From the IMG/VR virus record IMGVR_UViG_3300034111_001103, positions 104,935 through 168,934 of that record: 64,000 nt of DNA. One strand, written 5' to 3'. Positions 25,801 through 35,200 of the stretch are shown here, piece by piece. Position numbers and translations under genes: made by a program. The DNA comes from a virus. Under the pieces are notes generated by a model, which worked only from the letters and a program-made list of their open reading frames with translations, was not told the origin of the DNA and searched no databases. Every line of letters starts with the position of its first letter. Positions within the stretch are counted from its first letter, which is position 1.

Positions 25801-28800
25801 TTTTGTTTAGGAGAACCATATTCTATATCAAAATACGCATTACCTAATTCTTCTGGAGTTTTATAAAATTCTCCTGCATCATCTTCACTTTTAAAATATT
25901 CTCCATCAAAAATAAAAGTATAGTCTCCTATTTTTATAATGTCATTTTTTTTAGCCTGATATATTTTATTTAAAGCTACTTTATCAATTTCTAAAATAAG
26001 TTTTTTTAATTCATTTTCTTGCTCATTAATTTTTTTATTACTTTGAAACCCTAAAGCTTCATATACTTCATTAGCAAGATTACTATCACTTTCAAATAAT
26101 TCTTCTACTCCTAGTTTGATATTAGCTTCTTCTTGACTAAATAAACTATCTTGTTGATTAGTATTGTTTGTTGTATTGTTATTATTTGATTTTGTACCAT
26201 ATTTAACAAATCCACCTATAAGTTCATTTACTTCTTTTTCATTTAATATTTTACCTGTAAATTTAGTAATCCAAGTTTGAATTGAAGTTAAGAATTCTTT
26301 CCACCAAGAAGGTTTTGGTTTATCTATTAATGTTTCAGCCCATCTAGCTGCTAATTCCATTAATAATTTTATTTTACCTTCTTCACTTTGATTGGTAAAA
26401 CCATAATCCAACATTAAATTTTCTAAAGAAGTATGTCCTGTTCTTTTTAAAAGTTCAGGTAATTTTTCCATTAATTGTTTTTCAGCAGAAAATAAAACTT
26501 TTCCTAATTCTTGTACTCCTCCTAATTCTTTAGCCATTCTAATCATACCTCTATGAGCTACTTCATGTATACCTACTTTTGATGCTTCTTCTATAGGTGT
26601 ATTAGAAGCTACTACTACTACTTTGTCTGCTTTTGCATCATAATATCCTTGTATTTGATTAGTATTAGTTTTAGAAAATGGTAATTCATCTAGATCAAAA
26701 CCATCATAATCCATTTTATTTAAAATTTGTGCTAAAGTAAATGTAGGATTTTCTACTTTATATTTTTCTAGTATTGTTTGATTATATTTTACACTTCTTT
26801 CAAGTGCAGTAGCTTCTTGCTCTGCTTGTTTTTTTAATAATTTTTCTTCAGTTTCTTTATCTCTTTTTATAATATTATCTTCATATATTTTTTTTAAATC
26901 TATTCTCTCTTCTTTTATATTATGAGGTAAATATGAAAACACATCAGGTGTTTTTGTTACAGCCATTGTAACAAGCTCATTATAAAATGGTAAATTTTCA
27001 TCTATATGAGTTATATTATAAGGGGAAGATTCCACACCTATTCTTGCAATTTCTTCGTTATTTCTTAATTCAGGTTTTAATAGTTCAAAAAATTCTAAAT
27101 AATCAGGATTTTGTAAAACTTCTTCTACAGTATTTAAATTTTCAACTGCTGTGCTTCTTCTTTCTAAATCTTCTTCAAACAATCTTTCATTTTCTTCTCT
27201 TTCTCTTCTATATTCTCCTTCTATATCATCTCTATCATCATCTGGATAAAAATCAGCTGGATCCCAATCATAACCATATATATCAAAAACTTTTTCATCA
27301 GCATCAACCTTACCTGCTTCTTTAGCTTTTTTAGCCCTATTTAAAGAATCATTATTAGTATCTAAATTATGCTTTTCAAAGAAAGCTAATATATCATCAT
27401 AATGATCTATTGAAGAAGTTCCATTATTAGCTCTTGATGTGACTTCTTTTACTTTTCTTAATTCAGATTCTTCTAATAGGTTTTGTATTTTAATTTTTAA
27501 ATACTTTAATTCTGTTTGTAAATCTTCATTTATTCTTTTAATAGTGTTTTCTTCTTTGTTAAGAATTTCTTCTCTACTGTTTGCTGAAAGTTGATACTTA
27601 ACCCCCATAAATGGTTTTATAGTAGTAGTGAAAGTAGATGGTTGCCCTTTAATTCTATTTCTATCTACTATTGTATAAGACTCATTATTTTCTAAATCTT
27701 TAATTTTATTTTCAAGGTCTTGTATTTTTTCAGAATTATCTACTCCTGGATAAGCTTCAATTCCAGCAACAGTAACACCATCAACAATTAATAAATAGTT
27801 ATCATAATTCTCTACATAATGAGAAGCCATACCTGATGCTGTGCACCAAGTTGAAGGAGATAGTTTTCTAAGTAGTTCTACATTTACTTTAAATTGAGAA
27901 TTATTTTTCCAATTTTCTGGTTCTACATCCTCAAGTTCTTTTTTAAATTTTTCTATCTTGTAGTCTTCATTATGAGGATTTTTATCAACAGATACATTTT
28001 TTTTGTCCATAGAAAAAACTATAGCCTCATTTTCTGTTTTAAATCTTTGAATAATAGGTCCCATTACAACACTAACTGTCCAAGGATTATTTTTTATTTC
28101 TTCCCATTCAGCAATTTGTTTCTCTCTATTTTCTTTAAAATCTTCATAACTACTAAATCCTAAATAATTTGAGGAACTAGTTCTAGGAATATGCACCCAA
28201 TATCCTTTACCACTTGCAGAAGGTTCATGACCAACTGCATCAGATACTGTTTTTAATACTTCAGAATCATATAATTTACCTATTCTATTAAGTTCATGTG
28301 GTTTATTTACAGCTATACCATAAGTTTGTTGTAGTGCTACTGCTGATAATTGTAAAACAAACTTAGATCTTCTTTCAGGATTTCTTAAATGTTTAATAGC
28401 ATGTTTTAACATTAAATCTTTAAAAACAACAGGATAATTTTCTAATGCTTTTACCCATTTATCAAAACTTTTTTTAATGTCTTTATTTTTTAAAATAGGG
28501 TCTTCTAACTTTAATAGTTTGTTATAACTATCATTAGCCATTTTCTCTATTTGAGCTTCAGAAGTAATGCTTTTAATAATTTGACCTCTTGATGTATTAG
28601 CAGATAAGTTTATACCAAACCAATTAATTAGAAACGGATTTGTTATTCCTTTTTCTTCTAGTACATCTTTCATAGAAAGAAATAAGTCTTGTCTACCTAA
28701 TATATCTAAAGGCACATCTTGTACTACTGTAACAGCATTAGCTATTTCTTTAGGTAATTGATTTTTAATAACATTAGTTATTTCTTCTGTTGTAGAAATT

Positions 28801-29261
28801 TTAATATTAGTAGAAGTTCTTGTAAAAGGTTCATCATTCTCAAAATACTCTCTATTTTCTTGTATTTCTTGACTAAGAGTTTCTTTTGGTTTTGCTTCTT
28901 CTTTTTGTTTTGCTTCCTCTTTTACTTGTTTTTGAAGTTCGTATATTTCTTTAGAATCATCTGTTGCATTTATAAGATTTAATTGATTATTAGTAGGTTC
29001 TATTTTAACCATACCTCTACCAGTAGCATCAAATCCAAGATAAGCTACTTTTCCTATATCTTTATAACCATCATTAATAACAGTATTAATTGCATCAGCT
29101 ACTGTTTTAGCCACTCCTGTTGAGGTTTTTAAGTTTATTTTTTTAGAGGGACTATCTAAAATACTAATAAGACCAAAATTACCATCTTTTTTATAAAAAA
29201 ACCAAGGCTTATTATCTAATATTCCTTCAACTACTTTGTGTAATCCAATTGAACAACTCAT
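19830..29261 (-). CDS. Giant polyvalent virion-type protein (3143 aa)
   Basis: A multidomain protein. Near residue 472 is a STWCTASGMASHYVENYDNY segment. GYYDAKADKVVVVASN and H899-E-V-A-H903 form a zincin peptidase of the type seen in phage 'polyvalent' proteins. About 1200-1310 looks like a divergent ADP-ribosyltransferase-like domain (YQGIYLSQDKS...YDAIEILPP); a second, with VVYHGTDKIF (H1345), follows. About 1880-1945 is a RecB/Cas4-type PD-(D/E)XK nuclease (GTID1901, D1915-W-K1917, QxxxY). Long coiled coils lie at about 2020-2330, and hydrophobic segments near 3007-3025 (LLTLFLLAKFILPFIVGG). Such proteins are thought to be injected with phage DNA. It follows the RNA polymerase gene by 17 bases. 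Confidence 0.75.
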   Translation of the reverse strand: MSCSIGLHKVVEGILDNKPWFFYKKDGNFGLISILDSPSKKINLKTSTGVAKTVADAINTVINDGYKDIGKVAYLGFDATGRGMVKIEPTNNQLNLINATDDSKEIYELQKQVKEEAKQKEEAKPKETLSQEIQENREYFENDEPFTRTSTNIKISTTEEITNVIKNQLPKEIANAVTVVQDVPLDILGRQDLFLSMKDVLEEKGITNPFLINWFGINLSANTSRGQIIKSITSEAQIEKMANDSYNKLLKLEDPILKNKDIKKSFDKWVKALENYPVVFKDLMLKHAIKHLRNPERRSKFVLQLSAVALQQTYGIAVNKPHELNRIGKLYDSEVLKTVSDAVGHEPSASGKGYWVHIPRTSSSNYLGFSSYEDFKENREKQIAEWEEIKNNPWTVSVVMGPIIQRFKTENEAIVFSMDKKNVSVDKNPHNEDYKIEKFKKELEDVEPENWKNNSQFKVNVELLRKLSPSTWCTASGMASHYVENYDNYLLIVDGVTVAGIEAYPGVDNSEKIQDLENKIKDLENNESYTIVDRNRIKGQPSTFTTTIKPFMGVKYQLSANSREEILNKEENTIKRINEDLQTELKYLKIKIQNLLEESELRKVKEVTSRANNGTSSIDHYDDILAFFEKHNLDTNNDSLNRAKKAKEAGKVDADEKVFDIYGYDWDPADFYPDDDRDDIEGEYRREREENERLFEEDLERRSTAVENLNTVEEVLQNPDYLEFFELLKPELRNNEEIARIGVESSPYNITHIDENLPFYNELVTMAVTKTPDVFSYLPHNIKEERIDLKKIYEDNIIKRDKETEEKLLKKQAEQEATALERSVKYNQTILEKYKVENPTFTLAQILNKMDYDGFDLDELPFSKTNTNQIQGYYDAKADKVVVVASNTPIEEASKVGIHEVAHRGMIRMAKELGGVQELGKVLFSAEKQLMEKLPELLKRTGHTSLENLMLDYGFTNQSEEGKIKLLMELAARWAETLIDKPKPSWWKEFLTSIQTWITKFTGKILNEKEVNELIGGFVKYGTKSNNNNTTNNTNQQDSLFSQEEANIKLGVEELFESDSNLANEVYEALGFQSNKKINEQENELKKLILEIDKVALNKIYQAKKNDIIKIGDYTFIFDGEYFKSEDDAGEFYKTPEELGNAYFDIEYGSPKQKISLNVLLSNLKTDNFEILGEKIKADKKLLEVKDANTNNLINPFINSAIQQPLYVGDKRKSLVNNKHPYQEPQYQGIYLSQDKSTTHVATSSKILTVFANVKNVKTISYDEYSKNQLKLKEVYNQYDAIEILPPSFVTGGKSDFIVFNNTNLYEVNSIAQITPQQKQQALQQYSQYLDQIFPNSVVKNIVYHGTDKIFESFSKNIEKIPNREISNTANAYFFSNDLSRIKDYGKNKINAILNVKEFLGFKNISNDRARVLSDMTYEKAKGYTDRNIDSVIADYDLYKDYIVFEPEQIHILGSKQDIERFKDFVNKGSNQNNENNTDTSTDTEVRKILNTPIVIEQEVTSSKDNTTDDLVEIKESEVKKKLQEILKILGITIERDADLPKDTLAKVDMLQKLISFSKGELTEDNFTEEVIHLIINIIEQKDPTLYDKMISEIWKFGIYKEVLDNYKDDPEYQTKEGKPDIAKLKKEAVVKLLVAKLVDNTNINDTKNIFGALWDKVSDFITNLFSKIPAYQRDLFEEFANDIVTKDNLINKEDVDKLGDGVFYSKKMSKANIFSSTMAKTKKAFGVASVEDYHLIIPSLKDSKEIFDLLKKINEETSLVVAREINPETGKEEEVTYYVTGTGMKKRVSTVLNEIKTNIGNYKTIDETEITAFIKEEKMKKGTEIHSTIEEIIGRHIDKETGFLKVTPEDRPQNIAIPEKYYNILEKHLKERLISYPKDTRFMVETKIVNEVYGYAGTIDFLAILPTGQVDILDWKSMDLSYNIGGKSMKREDVHALTKQVHRQQLALYKQALLSVGVKNFRQTRTIPIIVENTTKKINKSKSFEDPKNLVIRLTSLEIGNVDPNKEAKSYLLPISTSNEEVFDDITGKPISFLNTLIEKLEAYKAHSLEQRAQSTTLDRDRLLDQIQRTDKTIQELRSKKTTNLLITVFEDELFNINELSKKTFSFLKDNKNLSDLIPEQQQELRLYFDKMYENHNFLSSFLKVFPTLGELETIHKDMSPELVKSINSVKAKITISEEKLTVAVTKTMNQVGTILGMDDNVSDIDVKSSTMINSYSLYSRPELSLQMFTRLQKMINYLKEQEVQSFDSKMEKLMVGLQSWVKTNKTNLEGVYSKVYDKVNRRLIYKYKKEYFQTLFDKKEEAIKKHRDIIKGVSIQLSSKERITQISKEYRAYITPFIKENYDIKKYVQLYEEAYKAYKEVVDNYIFDADPFENADIQAKKLEEWEYRHNIFTNPKALQTSGFNKNELLFQTINEDKWISDEYRELLKPENKEVFDFYNQLQDILTDAKDSGMIESLNNLPEVKNDSFKIFTYLKAGLFKNYILSKFYAFYDRFLTNTYSSQNISDPFTNKDKKKIRSKYNNTFFLKRKPLESPEAYQERYNKEKVLYDMSLSKDLFYIFSVFGHHVIEYKILKEYESRFQLLSIVENNKTKEINTDNSKGNITLPLDDSGMPYYDDNKKLGITEGDKGTLRDLNRHIDYYLYNDKLAPKGALINIVNWLYSLTTQVNLGFTYTAPLTNLVAGLTNSTLTNNTYYNSSDFQNSILPAIKDKNTAVNVKNFTKLNKMFNPFVEMSDQVYTTNKYKTTEKRYINVTKASLFLYSAGDHIIQSKIIASIYYGTTVDENNNIISVEDFINNKYPDRYNLPKEERIKLAKKIDKEIKEYKKTNSLYNLVSTNSLNLDAKNNILLTSIIEDTIAKTLGNYSEQDINTFMTKWWAKFVTQHKKWLGETIATRLEPFNVNKNTNLLEWGRMRLSLDLLFASYGKHIPFLVFHNMSSVLPEIVRKSVNKNNTITLEDIAKERYKVMQVEFFKKTSKNLKVTEAEFIRFYVRQYENSLKEAKSLLTLFLLAKFILPFIVGGDDDDNKEKDTYRTTLDIVIVVLTRSLREQSFVFNPEQLKIMLLQGPIPTIGTAWNLIDSYIYAPLKETYFTLTGDDEALKTNRVIDKQLNATPAKGINKIVKQISPSYRKLLDARRPKIQ

Positions 29262-29278
29262 TTATATTATATTATTTT

Positions 29279-32200
29279 TTATTGTAAACATTTAGCATCT
29301 TTTTGAGATAAATTTGTATTTAAGCCTAACTCTTCAGAAGTTATATTACTTTCTTGTGATTGAGTAGGTTGGTTTTGAGTAAAAGGTAATTTTTGTTGAT
29401 TATTTAGTTTATCTAACATATTTTGTAAAGATACTAAAAAATCTTGAGATTTAAAAGAATATCTTGATTTTAATTCAGAATCCCAATATATTGGCATAGT
29501 ATCCTTCATATTTCTTAGAAGGTTTTCATTCATATTAGGTCTTAATGTTTGAACACTTTCATTGTTTATGTAAGAAGGTTTGTAATCTGTATTTGAGTTG
29601 TAATATTCAGATGTTTCTCTGTTTCCATATTTTCTTACAGGAAAATAAGTAACTAGGAAACCTTTGTTATCTTTAGTTGCTACTAAAGGAACATCTTTTT
29701 CTTGAGTTATTGGATTAGGAACTTCTAATCTTTTATATAATACAATTTCATTAAAAGAAAAATCTTTTCTTTTAACCATAGCATCTTTTTCAACTTTAGT
29801 GTAATACTTACCAGTTTTAGGATTTATAGCTTGTTTCTTTACTTTAATGTAAGGTTTTTGTGTTATTTCTTTAGATGAAGCTATTTGTATGATATTTACT
29901 GTTGCTTCTAAATCACCTTTTGTAACTTTTTGTTGTCTATAGATATTTTTAGTTCTATTTTCATAAACAGGAGCTTGATATATAGGAACTAATTTGTTAT
30001 CATACCATTTACTTTGATAATAATTATTAACAAAGTCTTCTATATATTGTTGTTGTAGTTCTGGAGATAGTTTTTCTCTAAATTGAGTTAACACCTGAGC
30101 CATTATATTTTCTATAGCATCTGCTGGAATTAATGTATTGTAAGAATTAGGAGTATTTGTTACACCATTTTGTGCTATAACCCCTATTATTATACTTTTA
30201 GCTAAGTTTTCTGTAGTTGCTTTTTTAGAAAGATTGTAAAGATCAGCAGTCATTTGATTAGACTCATTACTATCTTCAGGTTTTCTTAAAAGTCTTGATT
30301 GGAAATGTTTGTCATCTTTGTTTAGATAAACAGGATTTACACCAATAATATTAGAAAGAAACATAGAACTACCTTTATAGGTTTCTTGAGCTTGTCTTAT
30401 AGTATTAGCTATGTTTGTGTCTTTATTTAAGAAAAGAGTAGGATAATAACTTGATATTGTTTGATCTACAAGGGGACCATAAGTTATTGGTAATGTATGT
30501 AATAGATAAGTAACAAGATCTTTTCTTATATTTTTTAGTTCTTTTTCTATATCATCAATACTTTTTTTAGACTGTAATACACTATTCATTAATTTGTTTA
30601 GAAAAGGTCTTATTACAGGATTTTCAGATAAATACAATTCAGAAAAAGATTTAAGAATAGTATTTTTAATTTCATATAAATTACCTATATGGGTAGTTTT
30701 ATATAATTCAAACATTGTTTTACCTAAAGAAGATTCTAATGCATCTTTTAGTTTACTAAGTTTTACTCTAGTGGAATCAAAAGATCTATCTAAAGTAGTA
30801 TCTACATTTACACCTTGTGAGAGAGTTAAAATATCTTGAGCTACTTGTTCTAATTGTCTAAATTGTACTAGTAGTGTAGCTTGATTTATTGCAAAATCAG
30901 GATTTTTATCACTAAGAATAAATTCTTCTAATTCTTGATCTGTGTAGTTTTCTCTATCTAATGTTATCATTCTACCTTCTTTATCTGTAGGTAGTTTATA
31001 TTTGACTATTAATTGCTCTTGTATTTCTTTTTTACTTTTAGGGTTTCTTTTGTTAAGTCTAACAAGTGCTCCTTGATTTTGTATTAAAAGGTTAACATAA
31101 TCTATTATAATAGGTTGATTAAAGAATCTTACTAAAGTAGAAAGAGGAATACCTAGTCTTACTCCAGCTATATAAGTACCAGCAGTAGTTAAGTTACCAT
31201 TAGCATCAAAGATATAAGGTTTGTTAGCTATATCTACAAAAGCATCTAGAAACATAGATATTAAGTCACTTATTCTTTCACCTTTAGAATTTAATTCTTG
31301 TGATAAAGAATAAATAGTGTTAGCATCATTTACAGGAACATTAGTATTGAAAAGAAAAGGAAATTCTACAGGTATATTAGAAACAATAGTTTGAGATATA
31401 GCATTTAATGTTTGATTAGAAGCAGCAATACCAACACCCTCTTTCCCTACTAAGAAAGAATATCTTTTTACTATATTATGTAATCTAGATAATATACTTG
31501 TATGATAAGCTTTTTTCTTTTGGTTTCTTTCTTTCAGTTCTTTGATTTTATTAGCTTCATTCTCAAGAGGATCTGCACTGTTGGGTTTAACTAATTGTTT
31601 AAAGTTTTCTTCTAATTGTACTATTTCTCTTAGATTATCTATATAATAATTATCTAAAGCTTTTTTAGAGTTTTGTTCATAAATAGATAATTTTTTAAAT
31701 TCTTCAAAAGTTGGTATAGATTTTTTTTCTTCTTCAGAATTTTGTTTAGCAATTTCTAGATTTTCATCATAAGATTTTGTTAAATCTATTCTTGAATCTG
31801 AAAGATCTTCTCCAAATATATCAGAAATAAGTTTAGTCGAATCTGTATCTAAGGAAGCTTTAAAATAATTATAACCTTCTTTACTATTTAAAAACTCATA
31901 AAAGGTTTGAGCTTTTTGTAATTTTTTATATCTTTCTTCTACAGTACTATTAGTATTGTTTAAGAAATTGATTTTTTCTAACTTTCCTGTTTGTTTGTTG
32001 AATTTATGATTATAAAGATAAAGATTAAGTTTATCAATATCAAAATCCGAACCTGCTTTACCTACTATTTCTGAAGGAACCATTATAGCATCTCCATAAG
32101 AAGGGTCTAAAAACCCTACTATTTCAAAATGTTCTACAGAATTGAGAGCTTGAGTAGGAATCCTAAAACCTATACCTTTTAAAAGTTCTTTATCTATTTT

Positions 32201-35200
32201 AGAAAAGTCAAAATTTTCTAATCCTAATAATTCTTTATATCTCCAAGGTAGTTTTACTTGACAAATTCTTTTACCATCTTCATTTTTGTAGAATTTAAGT
32301 TCTCCAGAATATAATTTTTTAGTTTTAGAGTCTTTCTTTCTAGGGTTTCTTTCAAAAAGAGTAGAAGCTATTTGAGGAAATTGTCCTCCAAATATCTTAG
32401 GAGTAAGAATAGCTTTATTTATAATAGAGTTTATGATATTTTCTACTGTATCTGTTCCAGATATAATAGTATCAAAGGGTAATATAAATTGTCCTTGATC
32501 ATTAGTTCTTATAAGAGATTTAACATTTAAAGGTTTATCTCTGTTGACTAATTCTTGTTGAATTTTTTCTTCAAACTTTTTATAATTGTTAAAAGTTAAT
32601 ACTTTTCTATTTGTATTAGGATCTATAGTTACTTCTCCCCCAAAGTCTTTGTAGAATTGATTTATAGCTTTAGTTTCCATAGCAGCAAGAATCTCAAAAT
32701 TCTTTCTAACTAGATTATAATGATTAGAAGCAGTTCTTTTTTCTTCTTCTGAAAGAGAATCCCATTCAGTTTTTAAATCTTCTTCTGATAGATGTGAGTT
32801 TGTTTTCCTAAAATCTTTAGGAACTCCATTAGACATTAAGTTTAATATACCTAATTTTGTTAACTGAGTACCTAGAGTAGTAGACATTTTTTGTGTTATA
32901 GTTTCTACTTGAATACCAAACCATTCCCAACTTAATACTTTATGTTTAATATTTAAATTAGGTGTACCATTAGGTTTATATAACTCTTCAGTATCTTTAG
33001 TTTGACCTACTTTGTTAGCAGATTCAAAAGTTATATAAGTTGTTTGATTTGTATAATGTTTTATGTAGAAATCTTTAGCATTAGAGAATTTTACTTCTCC
33101 TGTTGCTTCATCTATATATCTTATATGACTCCATATTAAAGGAGCTACTGAATATTTATGTTGTTCAAAAGTACCATCAGATTTTAAACCATTATAAGCA
33201 GGTTTTAATATATTCATATTTGGAAGAGGTAAAGGGTTTAATCCTTGTTCTTCTCTTACTTTATTTATAGCTTGTATTGTAAAGAAAGGATTACCTTTAG
33301 CTATTATTTTTTTATCTAAAGCTCTCAGGGCATCAGCTCTTTTTTTGTCTTTTTTAGCTTTAGGGTATAAATCCATATCACTTCTACATAAAGCATCATC
33401 ATATTGTTTGAAGGCTTCATCTACTTCAGTCCAAGAGTTAGCTCTTCTTTTTATTTGAGAATATCCCCCTAAAAAAGCTAGTGCTTGGGCATCAGGTTCT
33501 TTAAGTTCTGAGTAAGGTTTAGCTTCTTCTTCTCCTAAAATTTCTTTTAATGCTTCATATTCTTCAGACACTACTACAGGATCTATATATACTTGTACAT
33601 TAAATTCCTCTTGATGATTAACATATCCTAAATCTCCAGGAAATAATTCTACAGATTCTGTAGATTCTTGTCCTATGGTATCTTCTTCTATAAAAGCTAC
33701 ATTACTATTTTTATTATGATAATCATTAAAATATTGTGCAGAATATACTACTTTTTGAGAACCTGAAGTAGTTTGTTTTATTCTCTTAAAAGGATCTTTC
33801 CATTCATTCGGGTTTAAAAAGAATAAGTTAAATTGTTCAAATATATTTATCATATATTTAACTTCTTCTTCATAAACAATACTAGCTATTTGCTCTTTAG
33901 AAATATTTTTAAATTTATTAAAAGTACCTTCTACAGTTTTTTCTTCTTTTCCTTCTGGAGTAAGTAATATTCTGTATTCATCTTTTTTACCTTCTATAGG
34001 AACTATAAGATTATTTATCCATAGTCTATTTTCTGTTTCTTTAGCTCTTTCTTTGAAGAAAGTTAAAAGGTCTTTTTCTATATCTTCTTTATTTTTTAAA
34101 AGAATAGTTTCTATACCTTCTGAAAGATCTATATTAGATAAAGTCTTTTCTGAAAGTATTTCTTTAAAGAGACCTAATTGGTTTGTGTTTTGTTTTAAAT
34201 TAGACTCTCTTTGAGCTTTTGCTACTTCAGCTTTAAAGTAATTAATAAATATAGGTAAGTAATAAATTTTATCACTAGCAGAACTTAAAACACTTTTAGG
34301 ATAAGTAATTACCCATTCATTCTTAGTATCTGCTGGTACTATAATAGAATATATATTATTTATACCATTAGCAAAATCTAGAGCTAATCTTCCTGATAAA
34401 GATAATTTATTTGAAGCATCAGTATTATCAGATTGTCTCTCTTCTATACCTTCAGTTACACCTACAGTTATATTACCTTTTTTTGTACCTGAAGGACTAA
34501 ATAATTCAGAATGCAACATAGTTTGAGCATAATGAGGTAGTCTATCTATTAATTCTCCTTTAGTAGATATTGAATTAAATATCTTATTAATACTTGTAAT
34601 ATATGAAGGTAAAGTTATATTTTGAACCATTTCCCCCTCTATATTTTTATGTTGAGTAGTTTCATATATAGGGTTGTATTTATTATAAAGCTGAGCTAAT
34701 TTATCAAACTTACCTTTAAATTCTCTAGAATCTGTTATTATATTATCAATATTGCCTTCTTTTTCACTTAAAGTATAATTTACTATACTACTTAGTAATT
34801 TTAAAATTTCATCTTCTTCTGTAGAAGTGTATTTTGTATACTTTAATCTTATATCTATACCTAATTCATCTTTTGCAAATTGTGCATATTGATCTAATGT
34901 TTTAAGTGTAGGTATTGGTTTTCCTAAATTAAATACATAATGTCCTTGACTAACAGATACTTTTTTATTAGATTTTAGTTTTTCATACCACTCATTTTTA
35001 AGTTTGTTAATACCATCTTTTTCATTTATAACAAAATTAACAGAAGAACCATCTTCATTAACTATTAGTTTGTAGTAAGTATTTTTAAAATTACTAAAGG
35101 CTATAAAGAAATCATTTCTTAATTCTACAGTAGCTTTATCTACTACTTCTTCATCTAGTTTTAATTTATTTATTAATGGTAAAAATTTAGCATCAACTTT

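Noticed and set aside
26987-27325. A 112-codon + strand frame opposite the polyvalent gene
   Set aside because: Phe/Leu-rich antisense shadow of an acidic repeat region; no gene would be expected opposite a 9.4-kb gene without its own signals.
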